Shown here in pieces: positions 8,591 through 16,292 of a stretch of DNA of 64,000 bases. The stretch spans positions 41,591-105,590 of the forward strand of contig CANJLF010000008.1 in NCBI GenBank assembly GCA_947475295.1, given 5' to 3'. Origin of the DNA: Fidelibacterota bacterium (GTDB lineage Bacteria > Pseudomonadota > Alphaproteobacteria > Rhodospirillales > Rhodospirillaceae). The translations under genes were made by a program, and so were the position numbers. The number at the start of each line of letters is the position of its first letter. Position 1 is the first letter of the stretch. Under the pieces are notes generated by a model. That model ran no database searches. It worked only from the letters and a program-made list of their open reading frames with translations, and was not told the origin of the DNA.

Positions 8591-10759
8591 TTAGCGCCGC
8601 GCCCGTTCCACCGAATTGATGGCAGGGGTCGCGCGCAGCGCGGCAATGATATTGGTCAGGTGTTTGACGCCCCGCACCTCAATGTCGAGGCTCATTTCGA
8701 AAAAATCCTTCGAGCGCTTGGAAATCTTGAGATTCGAGATATTCCCGAAGTTGCGCGCGATCACCGTCGACAGCGCGCCCAAGCTGCCGGGCTCGTTGGC
8801 GACCACAAGATTGACGCGCCCGATGTGCGCGTCCTTATCCTTATCCGCATCCCAGGATAGATCCACCCAGCGGTCCGGCAGATCGGTGTAACTCTCCAAC
8901 TGCTCGCAGTCGACGGTGTGGACTTCGATACCGCGTCCCTCTGTGACGATGCCGATGATGCGGTCGCCGGGCAGAGGATGGCAACATTCGGCCACATGCA
9001 CGGCCATACCGGGCGTGAGGCCCTTGATCGCGATGGCGCTGCTGGCTTCATGGGTCTGCTTGAGCCGTGCTTGCGAGAGATTGACGACATTGTTCTCGCC
9101 GCCATCGAGGCGCGCCCCGGGGTAAACCGCCACCAAGACTTCGCGGCCGACCAGACGTCCCTCGCCGACCTTGGCATAGAGGTCATCCAGCGCGTCCACA
9201 CCGAATTTCTCCAGGACACCATTCAGCCCCTTGTCGCTTAGGGCGAGACCTTCCTTGCTGAAGGTCTTTTCCAGAATCTCATGGCCGAGTTTCAGATACT
9301 CCGCATGCGCGTCGTCGCGCACACGCCGGCGTACGTGGGCGCGCGCCTTGCCGGTGACGACAAAGCCTTCCCACTCCGGCGAAGGTTTTTGCGCCGACGA
9401 CGTCACGACTTCAACCTGGTCGCCGTTCTGAAGCGCCGTGCGTAAGGGCACGATGCGGCCGTTGACCTTGGCACCGACACAGGTGTTGCCTACTTCCGTA
9501 TGCACGGCATAGGCAAAGTCCACAGGTGAAGCGCCGCGCGGCAAGGCAATCAGATCGCCCTTGGGCGTGAAGCAGAACACCTGGTCGTGAAACATCTCGA
9601 GCTTCGTGTGTTCCAAAAACTCCTGCGGCGACTGGGCATGCTCAAGAATATCGACCAATTCGCGCAGCCATGAGTACTGGCGGCCCTCGATGGATTTGAC
9701 GGCGGGTTCTTCGCCAAACAAATCCGAGTCCTTGTAGCGCCAGTGCGCCGCCACACCGAGTTCCGCCACTTCATGCATTTGATGGGTGCGGATTTGAATC
9801 TCGATGCGGTGCCGCTGCGGGCCGATGATCGACGTGTGCAGCGAGCGGTAGCCGTTGCGCTTCGGTGTTGAGATGTAATCCTTGAAGCGCCCGGGGATTG
9901 TTGGATAGCTGGTATGAATGACGCCGAGCACGCGGTAGCAGTCTTCGGGCTTGTCGACCATGACGCGGAAGGCCATGATGTCCGAGAGTTGTTCGAAGCT
10001 CACATCCTTGATCTGCATCTTGCGCCAGATCGAATAGGCGGTCTTCTCGCGCCCCGAGATGTAACCTTCGATGCCGGCTTTGCGCATGACCTGGTCAAGC
10101 TCGTCCATGATCTTCACGACCAACTCGCCGCCGTGCAGTTCCAGGAACCGCAGGCGTGCCAGAATCGAGGCGCGCGCGTCGGAATGCAGTTCAGCGAAGG
10201 CCAGGTCTTCGAGCTCGGTTTTGACTTCCTGCATGCCGATACGCTCGGCCAGCGGCGCGTAGATTTCCATGGTCTCCATGGCGATGGCGCGGCGCTTGGC
10301 GGGATCGGTGATGAAGTTCAGCGTCCGCATATTGTGCAAGCGATCGGCCAGCTTCACCAAAAGGACGCGGATATCGGCGGACATGGCGAGCACAAACTTG
10401 CGGAAGTTCTCGGCCTGTTTTTCCTCCATGTTCTGGATTTGTAGGCGCGCGAGTTTGGTGACGCCATCCACCAGCCGCGCCACCTCGTCTCCGAACAGAT
10501 CGCGCACATTCTCAAGCGTCGCTTGAGTATCCTCGACAATATCGTGCAACAGCGCCGTGACGATCGAGGCGGTGTCGAGCTTGTAGTTGGTCAGGATGCC
10601 CGCGACCTCGATGGGGTGCGAGAAATAGGGATCACCCGAAGCGCGCTTCTGCAGGCCATGCATCTTCATGGCGTAAACGTAGGCGCGGTTGATGGCGTCC
10701 TCGTCGGCGTCGGGGTCGTAGGATTTGACCCGCTCGACCAGTTCGAACTGACGCATCAT
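8591..10759 (-). CDS. rel: Bifunctional (p)ppGpp synthetase/hydrolase, RelA/SpoT type
   Basis: This enzyme makes and degrades the alarmone (p)ppGpp in the stringent response. The 722-residue protein has an N-terminal HD hydrolase domain with the metal-binding His (YFSHPIEVAGIL) and His-Asp pair (ALLHDIVEDT), followed by the synthetase domain (GYISGREKTAYSIWRKM, RNGYRSLHTS). A TGS domain follows (FTPKGDLIALPRGASPVDFAYAVHT), and a C-terminal ACT domain completes it. Both catalytic halves look intact, as expected for the single Rel protein usual in alphaproteobacteria. It lies downstream of rpoZ on the same strand, the common rpoZ-spoT arrangement. Confidence 0.96.
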   Translation of the reverse strand: MMRQFELVERVKSYDPDADEDAINRAYVYAMKMHGLQKRASGDPYFSHPIEVAGILTNYKLDTASIVTALLHDIVEDTQATLENVRDLFGDEVARLVDGVTKLARLQIQNMEEKQAENFRKFVLAMSADIRVLLVKLADRLHNMRTLNFITDPAKRRAIAMETMEIYAPLAERIGMQEVKTELEDLAFAELHSDARASILARLRFLELHGGELVVKIMDELDQVMRKAGIEGYISGREKTAYSIWRKMQIKDVSFEQLSDIMAFRVMVDKPEDCYRVLGVIHTSYPTIPGRFKDYISTPKRNGYRSLHTSIIGPQRHRIEIQIRTHQMHEVAELGVAAHWRYKDSDLFGEEPAVKSIEGRQYSWLRELVDILEHAQSPQEFLEHTKLEMFHDQVFCFTPKGDLIALPRGASPVDFAYAVHTEVGNTCVGAKVNGRIVPLRTALQNGDQVEVVTSSAQKPSPEWEGFVVTGKARAHVRRRVRDDAHAEYLKLGHEILEKTFSKEGLALSDKGLNGVLEKFGVDALDDLYAKVGEGRLVGREVLVAVYPGARLDGGENNVVNLSQARLKQTHEASSAIAIKGLTPGMAVHVAECCHPLPGDRIIGIVTEGRGIEVHTVDCEQLESYTDLPDRWVDLSWDADKDKDAHIGRVNLVVANEPGSLGALSTVIARNFGNISNLKISKRSKDFFEMSLDIEVRGVKHLTNIIAALRATPAINSVERARR

Positions 10760-10889
10760 GGCGTCGCACTCCTAGACGGAGGCAGACTTAAGGCGGTGAT
10801 GGCAGGCGAGTGAAAGGGATGACGCGGCGGATGTGAGGGATCGGCGCAGCGCTCGGATGTCGTGATCTGTACGAGCGTGCTTCTGGCCA

Positions 10890-11330
10890 TTACCCCTTGG
10901 TGTCTTCCGCGTCGACGTCTTCGTAGGAAACCTTGGGATGAGTTCCAGCCGCCGGGGCCTTCGGCTCTTCTTCCTCTTCTTCGCTGTCTTCAATGGACAT
11001 GCCGGCGGCGGCGGCGACGGTTTCGCTCATCTGGCTGGCGATGCCGGCGAATTCAGGGTTCGAGGCCATGGCGTCAAAGCCGTCTTCTTCCGGCTCGTCG
11101 ACTTCCACATGGCGCTGCAGGCCCTGGATGATGCTGTTGTAAAGATCGTCCGGGCTGACCTTTTCGTCGGCGATTTCGCGTAAGGCGACGACCGGGTTTT
11201 TGTCGTTGTCGCGGTCCAGGCGCGGCTCGGCGCCGGCGGAGATTTCACGCGAGCGCTGCGCCGCGACCATGACCAGCTGGAACCGGTTGGTGACCTTTTC
11301 GACGCAATCTTCGACCGTTACGCGGGCCAT
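10890..11330 (-). CDS. rpoZ: RNA polymerase omega subunit
   Basis: The omega subunit helps assemble RNA polymerase by latching the beta' subunit and, in proteobacteria, forms part of a ppGpp site. I chose ATG 11330, preceded by AAGGA, which gives 146 residues beginning [20 protein letters not shown], followed by the conserved [10 protein letters not shown]. After the 70-residue omega core there is a long acidic tail including six Glu in a row; such tails are common in alphaproteobacterial omega. The frame is open upstream, but no omega homology extends there. It precedes rel by about 130 bases. Confidence 0.95.
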   Translation of the reverse strand: MARVTVEDCVEKVTNRFQLVMVAAQRSREISAGAEPRLDRDNDKNPVVALREIADEKVSPDDLYNSIIQGLQRHVEVDEPEEDGFDAMASNPEFAGIASQMSETVAAAAGMSIEDSEEEEEEPKAPAAGTHPKVSYEDVDAEDTKG

Positions 11331-11470
11331 GAGATAATCCTTACGTTGCTTTAGGTTAGAGTGCGCGGATTCGGCGGAAGGGTCAACCGCCCCACCCCGT
11401 TCCCCATGTACATAGGAACAGGCGCCAAGCTCCGGAAGTGGCGCTTCTTTACGCCGTATTGGCACCTAGC

Positions 11471-11968
11471 TCAAGAGGGCGGCTCAAGGAGGCGGATAAG
11501 TTGTCCGCGATCCAACCCGTCAATCATTGCTGCAGGCGTCACTCCCGCTACGGGATGCCGCCAGGCTGGGGCGATGTCCGCCAGCGGCAAAAGGACAAAA
11601 GCGCGCTCGTGTAGCCGCGGGTGCGGCAGGATCGGAGCGTGGTCCTTTTGGATCAACTCGTCATAAGCCAGTAGGTCCAGATCCAAAGTCCTTGCGGCAT
11701 TGGGGGCATGGCGCAGGCGGCCGAAGTCGGCCTCGATCTGATGCAGCAAGGCCAGCAGTTCGGCCGGGCCCAGCTGGGTTGCCACCTGGACCACGCCATT
11801 AACGAACCAGGGCTGGTCCGAGGCCGGCACCGGGGCGGACTCATACCACGGGGAGCGGGCGACAACGGTGACCCCGGCTGCTTCAAGGCGAGCCAGGGCG
11901 GCCGCGAAGGTCGCCACGGGAGCGCCCGCGCTGCTGGGGAGATTGCCGCCAAGACCGATCAAGAGCAT
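11471..11968 (-). CDS. folK: 2-amino-4-hydroxy-6-hydroxymethyldihydropteridine pyrophosphokinase (HPPK)
   Basis: HPPK transfers pyrophosphate from ATP to 6-hydroxymethyl-dihydropterin in folate synthesis. The 165-residue protein begins MLLIGLGGNLPS and has the substrate-contact stretch WYESAPVPASDQPWFVN. The magnesium-binding segment RHAPNAARTLDLDLLAYDE carries the paired Asp residues of the family signature. It has normal HPPK length. It is transcribed toward rpoZ, with about 140 bases between them, and diverges from udgB. Confidence 0.95.
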   Translation of the reverse strand: MLLIGLGGNLPSSAGAPVATFAAALARLEAAGVTVVARSPWYESAPVPASDQPWFVNGVVQVATQLGPAELLALLHQIEADFGRLRHAPNAARTLDLDLLAYDELIQKDHAPILPHPRLHERAFVLLPLADIAPAWRHPVAGVTPAAMIDGLDRGQLIRLLEPPS

Positions 11969-12053
11969 GGCCGTCTATAGCGTCGTTTTCGGCCATGACA
12001 TAGCCGTTTTGTGAGTTAACTTTTAACTTTAGATGTAGCGCTTACAGTATTGT

Positions 12054-12069
12054 TTTGTATAAATACAAA
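12054..12069. promoter_or_regulatory. Perfect 16-bp AT-rich palindrome in the folK-udgB divergent spacer
   Basis: The sequence TTTGTATAAATACAAA is a perfect inverted repeat (seven-base arms around AA) within an AT-rich stretch that contrasts with the GC-rich surroundings. It lies 40 bases before the udgB start and could be a dimeric operator, or simply overlap a promoter -10 region. Function is inferred from position only. Confidence 0.4.
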
Positions 12070-12109
12070 TAACATATCTCCCTCTTCTCCCAGCCCACAC
12101 AAGGATAAG

Positions 12110-12760
12110 ATGGCAAAACCCGCCGAGCCCGCCTTCAAAGGCCCGCCCAAAAACTGCGGCCTATGCCCACGATTGGCGGAGTTCCGCGACGATAACCGGG
12201 CCCAATTTCCCGATTGGCACAACGGCGCTGTCCCAGCCTTTGGATCCTTGGACGCCAGCCTCCTGGTGGTGGGCCTGGCGCCGGGCCTTCGCGGGGCCAA
12301 CCGCACCGGACGGCCCTTTACTGGCGACTACGCCGGGGAGCTGCTTTATCCCAGCCTTCTCAAGTATGGCCGGGCGCGCGGCACCTACCGGGCCGAAGTC
12401 GACGACGGCCTGGAACTGGTGGACTGCCGCATCACCAACGCCGTACGCTGCGTGCCACCGGCCAATAAACCGACGCCTCTGGAGCAAAAGACCTGCCGAA
12501 GTTTCCTGGTGGCCGAAATCGCCGCCATGCCCCGCCTGCGGTCGATTTTGGTCCTGGGCGGTATTGCCCACAACGCCGTCATGACCACCTTGGGTTTACG
12601 TAAGGTCTTGTTTCCGTTCAAACATGGCGCGACACATCGTTTCGATAAGAAACTATCAATAACTGACAGTTACCATTGTTCACGTTACAACCTGAACACA
12701 GGGGTTCTGACCGAACCCATGTTTCACGAGGCCCTGGAACGGGCGATATCTGCAACCTAA
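12110..12760 (+). CDS. Family 5 (UdgB-type) uracil-DNA glycosylase, iron-sulfur
   Basis: This enzyme removes uracil, and often hypoxanthine, from DNA to begin base excision repair. I chose ATG 12110 because AAGGA lies five bases upstream, giving 216 residues; an ATG at 12050 has no such site. Motif A, GLAPGLRGANRTGRPFTGD (residues 55-73), lacks the Asp/Asn of other families, as expected in family 5. The second motif is SYHCSRYN. Four cysteines at 16, 19, 114 and 129 are placed to hold a 4Fe-4S cluster. It is divergent from folK and 12 bases upstream of a GNAT gene, so the two may be cotranscribed. Confidence 0.9.
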   Translation: MAKPAEPAFKGPPKNCGLCPRLAEFRDDNRAQFPDWHNGAVPAFGSLDASLLVVGLAPGLRGANRTGRPFTGDYAGELLYPSLLKYGRARGTYRAEVDDGLELVDCRITNAVRCVPPANKPTPLEQKTCRSFLVAEIAAMPRLRSILVLGGIAHNAVMTTLGLRKVLFPFKHGATHRFDKKLSITDSYHCSRYNLNTGVLTEPMFHEALERAISAT

Positions 12761-12772
12761 GAGTTTGTTTGG

Positions 12773-13555
12773 ATGGACCGCGCGACGATATTAAAGGCCT
12801 TTGAGGCGAACCTGTGGGACCGGGCGTCCTTCCTTGCTAAATCGCGAAAAGACGCCGAAATCCAGGACTCACCGGATTTGCTGGTGGTGGATTCCGGCCT
12901 GCCCGCCAAGTCTTTGAACACCATCGGCCGCTCCACCCTGCATCCCCGCTTCGCCACCGACCGCATCGAAGCGGCAGTCAAACGCTTCCGCGCCAAGTCG
13001 TCGCCCTTCACCTGGATCCTGGGGCCGCTTTCGGGTCACGGCACCACTGAACCGGCGCTGAAGGATCTGGGCCTCGCCTGCCCAGAGGAAGAATGGATCA
13101 TGGCCATGCAGCTCGACGGCGCGGTGCCGGGCAACCTGCCTTCGGGTTTTGACATCAAGCGCGTCGCTACCACGGCCCAGGTCGAGCATTTCGCCGACGT
13201 CCTGGCCGCGACCACCACCCCGCCCGACGAGAACATCAAAACCTTCTTTGCCGACACCAAGGAAGCCGTCATAGCCCCGGCATCACCACTCCGACTCTAT
13301 GTCGGCTATAGCGGCGCCGAACCGGTGGCCGTGCTGGAAGCTTTCAATGCCCACAGCATCATCAGCTTCTACGCCATGGCGGCTTTGGCCAGCACGCGCG
13401 GCAAAGGCTATGCGGCGGCGCTGCTCATCAATGCCTTGCGGGAAGCGAAAAAGGTCGGTGTGAGATTGGCCTGCCTGCAAACCCCTGAAGCCGGCCGCGC
13501 GCTCTACGAACGCATCGGCTTCAAGCCCGTCGGCCGCATCGCGGCGTATTCCTAA
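12773..13555 (+). CDS. GNAT family N-acetyltransferase
   Basis: The C-terminal third of this 260-residue protein is a GNAT acetyl-CoA-binding fold: a hydrophobic strand (SIISFYAMAAL), the pyrophosphate-binding loop STRGKGYAAALL, and the closing segment PEAGRALYERIGFKPVGRIAAY. The N-terminal 130 residues do not show a recognisable second GNAT motif but could be a degenerate copy, as in double-GNAT proteins. The substrate cannot be deduced. It starts 12 bases after udgB, in the same direction, and its 3' end meets the convergent peroxidase gene 2 bases away. Confidence 0.85.
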   Translation: MDRATILKAFEANLWDRASFLAKSRKDAEIQDSPDLLVVDSGLPAKSLNTIGRSTLHPRFATDRIEAAVKRFRAKSSPFTWILGPLSGHGTTEPALKDLGLACPEEEWIMAMQLDGAVPGNLPSGFDIKRVATTAQVEHFADVLAATTTPPDENIKTFFADTKEAVIAPASPLRLYVGYSGAEPVAVLEAFNAHSIISFYAMAALASTRGKGYAAALLINALREAKKVGVRLACLQTPEAGRALYERIGFKPVGRIAAYS

Positions 13556-13557
13556 AC

Positions 13558-14130
13558 TTATTTTGCGCCAATCGCCTGATCGATGGCAGCCTTGATCTCG
13601 GGCGCGTCGGGCACGACTTTGGTCGGGAATGACGCCACCAAATCGCCTTTGGCGTCGATCAGGTACTTGTGGAAGTTCCACTTCGGCGCCTTGTCGGGGC
13701 CCAAGACATCCAGCGCCCACTTGTAAAACGGATGGATGTCGCCGCCTTGGACGGAAACTTTCGCCGCCAATGGAAAATCGACGTCGTATTTGGATTCACA
13801 GAACTGCTTGATCTCGGCATTGCTGCCCGGCTCCTGGCCGCCGAAATTGTTGGCCGGCACGCCAAGCACCACCAGGCCCTTGTTTTTGTATTCCCTGTAG
13901 ATGTGCTCGAGGCCTTCGTACTGCGGCGTGAAACCGCAGAAAGACGCCGTATTCACCACCAGCACGGCCTTGCCCTTGTACTTCGACATGGGCAGCGGTC
14001 CGCCGTCGATGCTTTCGAAGCTGAAGTCGTGAGCGTTCTTGGCCATGGCGGGACCCCCAAATCCGGCGAGGAGCAAGCCTGTGGCAAGAGCGACGGCGCC
14101 CGCAAGCTTCATAAAAGTCGCTCTAACCAT
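13558..14130 (-). CDS. Exported glutathione peroxidase-like protein
   Basis: This is a thiol peroxidase of the glutathione peroxidase family, likely reducing hydroperoxides in the periplasm. I chose ATG 14130, preceded by GGAAGAG, giving 190 residues with an N-terminal signal sequence ending near GPAMA. The peroxidatic residue is Cys65 (NTASFCGFTPQ), not selenocysteine. Gln99 (FGGQEP), a Trp in PKWNF and a second Cys at 111 (EIKQFC) match the cysteine-based, thioredoxin-dependent subtype. Its start overlaps the 3' end of the sulfite-oxidase-like gene by eight bases, so the two are translationally coupled. Confidence 0.92.
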   Translation of the reverse strand: MVRATFMKLAGAVALATGLLLAGFGGPAMAKNAHDFSFESIDGGPLPMSKYKGKAVLVVNTASFCGFTPQYEGLEHIYREYKNKGLVVLGVPANNFGGQEPGSNAEIKQFCESKYDVDFPLAAKVSVQGGDIHPFYKWALDVLGPDKAPKWNFHKYLIDAKGDLVASFPTKVVPDAPEIKAAIDQAIGAK

Positions 14131-14788
14131 AACGCTCTTCCTTCCAGGGATTGCCGCGCATGTGGTAGCCCCGCGCTTCCCAATAGCCCGGCTGGTCCCG
14201 GTCCAGAAAGGTGATGTGGCGGATCCACTTGGCGCTCTTCCAAAAATAGAGATGCGGGACGACCAAACGCGCCGGCCCGCCGTGCGCGCGGTCAAGGGGT
14301 TTGCCTTGCCAAGTATGAGCGATGAAAACATCGTCGCGATCCACGTCGGCCAAAGGGATATTGGTCGAATATCCGTCGTAACTTTTTACCATTAGGACCT
14401 TGGCCGACGGTAGGGGTTTTACTTGGTGCAGGAACGTACGCATGGCCACACCGGCCCATTTGTTGTCGTAGCGTGACCAGGTTGTGACGCAGTGAATATC
14501 GTTAAAATAGCTTACCTGGGGCTGAGACATGAATGCGGCCCAGTCCCATTTTATTGGATTGGCCACCTGCCCGGCCACCGATAAGCCCCACTCCGCTTGG
14601 CTTAGATTGGGCTGGAGCCCAAGGTCGAGCACCGGGAAATCCGTTGTGACACGCTGGCCGGGTGGGCGACGGACTTGGGCCGGGTCGGCCGAAGTGCCGG
14701 TCAGGCCGCGGCCCTCTTTTGCCCACTGCTCCTTGGTGTGAATCAGCTTGGCGTTCACATCTTCGTGAGGCTCGCCATCGTCGGCCAT
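14123..14788 (-). CDS. Sulfite-oxidase-fold molybdopterin oxidoreductase
   Basis: This 221-residue protein has the sulfite-oxidase/MsrP-type molybdenum cofactor domain. Cys100 in DIHCVTTWSRYDNKWAGV is the expected molybdenum ligand, and HGGPARLVVPHLYFWKSAKW is the conserved cofactor-binding stretch. I chose ATG 14788 because GGAG lies upstream; the frame extends further but without homology. No signal peptide or Tat motif is visible, so this member appears cytoplasmic, unlike MsrP. The physiological substrate is unknown. It is coupled to the peroxidase gene downstream, and moaC/moeA for its cofactor are elsewhere in this window. Confidence 0.9.
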   Translation of the reverse strand: MADDGEPHEDVNAKLIHTKEQWAKEGRGLTGTSADPAQVRRPPGQRVTTDFPVLDLGLQPNLSQAEWGLSVAGQVANPIKWDWAAFMSQPQVSYFNDIHCVTTWSRYDNKWAGVAMRTFLHQVKPLPSAKVLMVKSYDGYSTNIPLADVDRDDVFIAHTWQGKPLDRAHGGPARLVVPHLYFWKSAKWIRHITFLDRDQPGYWEARGYHMRGNPWKEERYG

Positions 14789-14802
14789 AGCGCCTCGCTC
14801 CT

Positions 14803-15273
14803 TTAGCCTTTGGCCCGCATCACCCGGGCTTGCTCGCGTTGCCATTCGCGTTTCTTGATGTCGTCGCGGCGGTCGACGTGGGTTTTGCCCTTGGCGAGGC
14901 CGAGCTGGACCTTTGCATTGCCGCGGTCGTTGAAATAGAGGCTGAGCGGCACCACGGTCATGCCCTTGCGCCCGATCGCGGCCATGAGCCGGTCGATCTC
15001 TTTCTTATGCAGCAGGAGCTTTCTCTTGCGGCGTTCTTCGTGCTGAAAGTGGCTGGCGCCTTCGTAAGCCGGAATATGCACATTGATCAGATAAAGTTCG
15101 CCGCCTTCGACCTGGGCGAAAGCCTCGATCAAGGTGCAGCGCCCTAAGCGCAGCGACTTTACCTCGCTGCCGGTCAGCATGATGCCGGCTTCGAGCGTGT
15201 CTTCGATGGCATAGTCGTGACGCGCCTTGCGGTTCTGCGCCACGGTTCCATGAGAGATGAGGGCTTTTGCCAT
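14803..15273 (-). CDS. smpB: SsrA (tmRNA)-binding protein
   Basis: SmpB carries tmRNA to stalled ribosomes for trans-translation. The 156-residue protein has the oligonucleotide-binding core with HDYAIEDTLEAGIMLTGSEV, the family signature, and a Lys/Arg-rich tail ending KKREWQREQARVMRAKG that enters the empty mRNA channel. Length is typical. It lies just downstream of dapA on the same strand, about 24 bases away, the usual dapA-smpB order in alphaproteobacteria. The tmRNA gene itself is not in this window. Confidence 0.97.
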   Translation of the reverse strand: MAKALISHGTVAQNRKARHDYAIEDTLEAGIMLTGSEVKSLRLGRCTLIEAFAQVEGGELYLINVHIPAYEGASHFQHEERRKRKLLLHKKEIDRLMAAIGRKGMTVVPLSLYFNDRGNAKVQLGLAKGKTHVDRRDDIKKREWQREQARVMRAKG

Positions 15274-15297
15274 CCGCCTGTTTATTTCAACAATGCC

Positions 15298-16173
15298 CTA
15301 GTTCAGCAGTCCGGCGGCGCGCATGGCTTCTTCGATCCTGGCCTTGCTCTTAATCTTGAGCGGCGCGAGCGGCAACCGCGTATCCGGCGCGCACTTACCG
15401 AGCAGGCTGGCCGCGAATTTCACCGGCCCCGGATTGGTCTCGACGAACATCGCTTCATGCAGCGGCGCGAGAATGTCGCGCACGCGGAAGGCATCCTCGT
15501 AGGTGCCGAGGTGCCAGGAGTCCTGCAGCTGCGCGCACAGATGCGGCGCAACGTTAGCGGTCACGGAAATGCACCCCTTGCCGCCTTGAGCAAGGAACGC
15601 CACGGAGGTTCCGTCCTCGCCCGAGAGCTGGCAAAACTTCTCGCCGACCAGTTGCAGCATCTTCTGCGGGCGGGTGAGATCGTTGGTCGCGTCCTTCACA
15701 CCGACGATATTGTCGTGCTCGGCCAGCTTGGCCATGGTCTCGACCGACATGTCGATCACGCAGCGCGCCGGGATATTATAAATGATGATCGGAATATCGA
15801 CGGCATTGGCGATGGCGAGGTAATGCAGCACCAGGCCTTCCTGAGTCGGCTTGTTGTAATAGGGCGTCACAACCAGGACGGCATCGGCGCCGGCTTCCTT
15901 GGCGTGTTTGGTGAAATCGATGGCCTCGCTGGTCGAATTGGACCCCGCGCCGGCAATCACCGGCACCCGCCCGTCGGCGGCCTCGACGCACAGCTCGACC
16001 ACGCGCTTGTGCTCGGCATGGGTCAGGGTCGGGGATTCGCCGGTCGTGCCGCAGGGCACAAGACCGTGGGAGCCCTGCTCGATCTGCCAGTTGACGAAGT
16101 CCTGGAATGCCTGCTCGTCGACTTTGCCCTTTCTGAAGGGCGTAATAAGGGCGGTAAGAGAACCGCGAAACAT
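15298..16173 (-). CDS. dapA: 4-hydroxy-tetrahydrodipicolinate synthase
   Basis: DapA condenses pyruvate with aspartate semialdehyde in lysine and meso-diaminopimelate synthesis. I chose ATG 16173 because AGGAG lies seven bases upstream; this gives 291 residues, the normal length. It opens MFRGSLTALITPF and carries CGTTGESPTL, the catalytic Tyr in IIYNIPAR, and the Schiff-base Lys in VGVKDATND. Longer in-frame starts have no matching homology. It is followed by smpB and diverges from the lytic transglycosylase gene. Confidence 0.97.
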   Translation of the reverse strand: MFRGSLTALITPFRKGKVDEQAFQDFVNWQIEQGSHGLVPCGTTGESPTLTHAEHKRVVELCVEAADGRVPVIAGAGSNSTSEAIDFTKHAKEAGADAVLVVTPYYNKPTQEGLVLHYLAIANAVDIPIIIYNIPARCVIDMSVETMAKLAEHDNIVGVKDATNDLTRPQKMLQLVGEKFCQLSGEDGTSVAFLAQGGKGCISVTANVAPHLCAQLQDSWHLGTYEDAFRVRDILAPLHEAMFVETNPGPVKFAASLLGKCAPDTRLPLAPLKIKSKARIEEAMRAAGLLN

Positions 16174-16292
16174 AGGATACTCCTGCATTGAACGGCGCCG
16201 GTGTATAAAGGCCGGCGCCGGCGGACAGTACCACAGGGCGGGGGCGCTACAAGAACCGGCCCCGAGAAGACAGATTTTCAAGATAGCGTATA

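Noticed and set aside
11422..11444. Inverted repeat GCGCCA/TGGCGC between rpoZ and folK as a terminator
   Set aside because: The T-rich side faces the strand that carries no gene here, so it would not stop folK transcription.
13934..13938. Selenocysteine in the glutathione peroxidase
   Set aside because: The peroxidatic codon encodes Cys in an uninterrupted frame; no TGA is read through.
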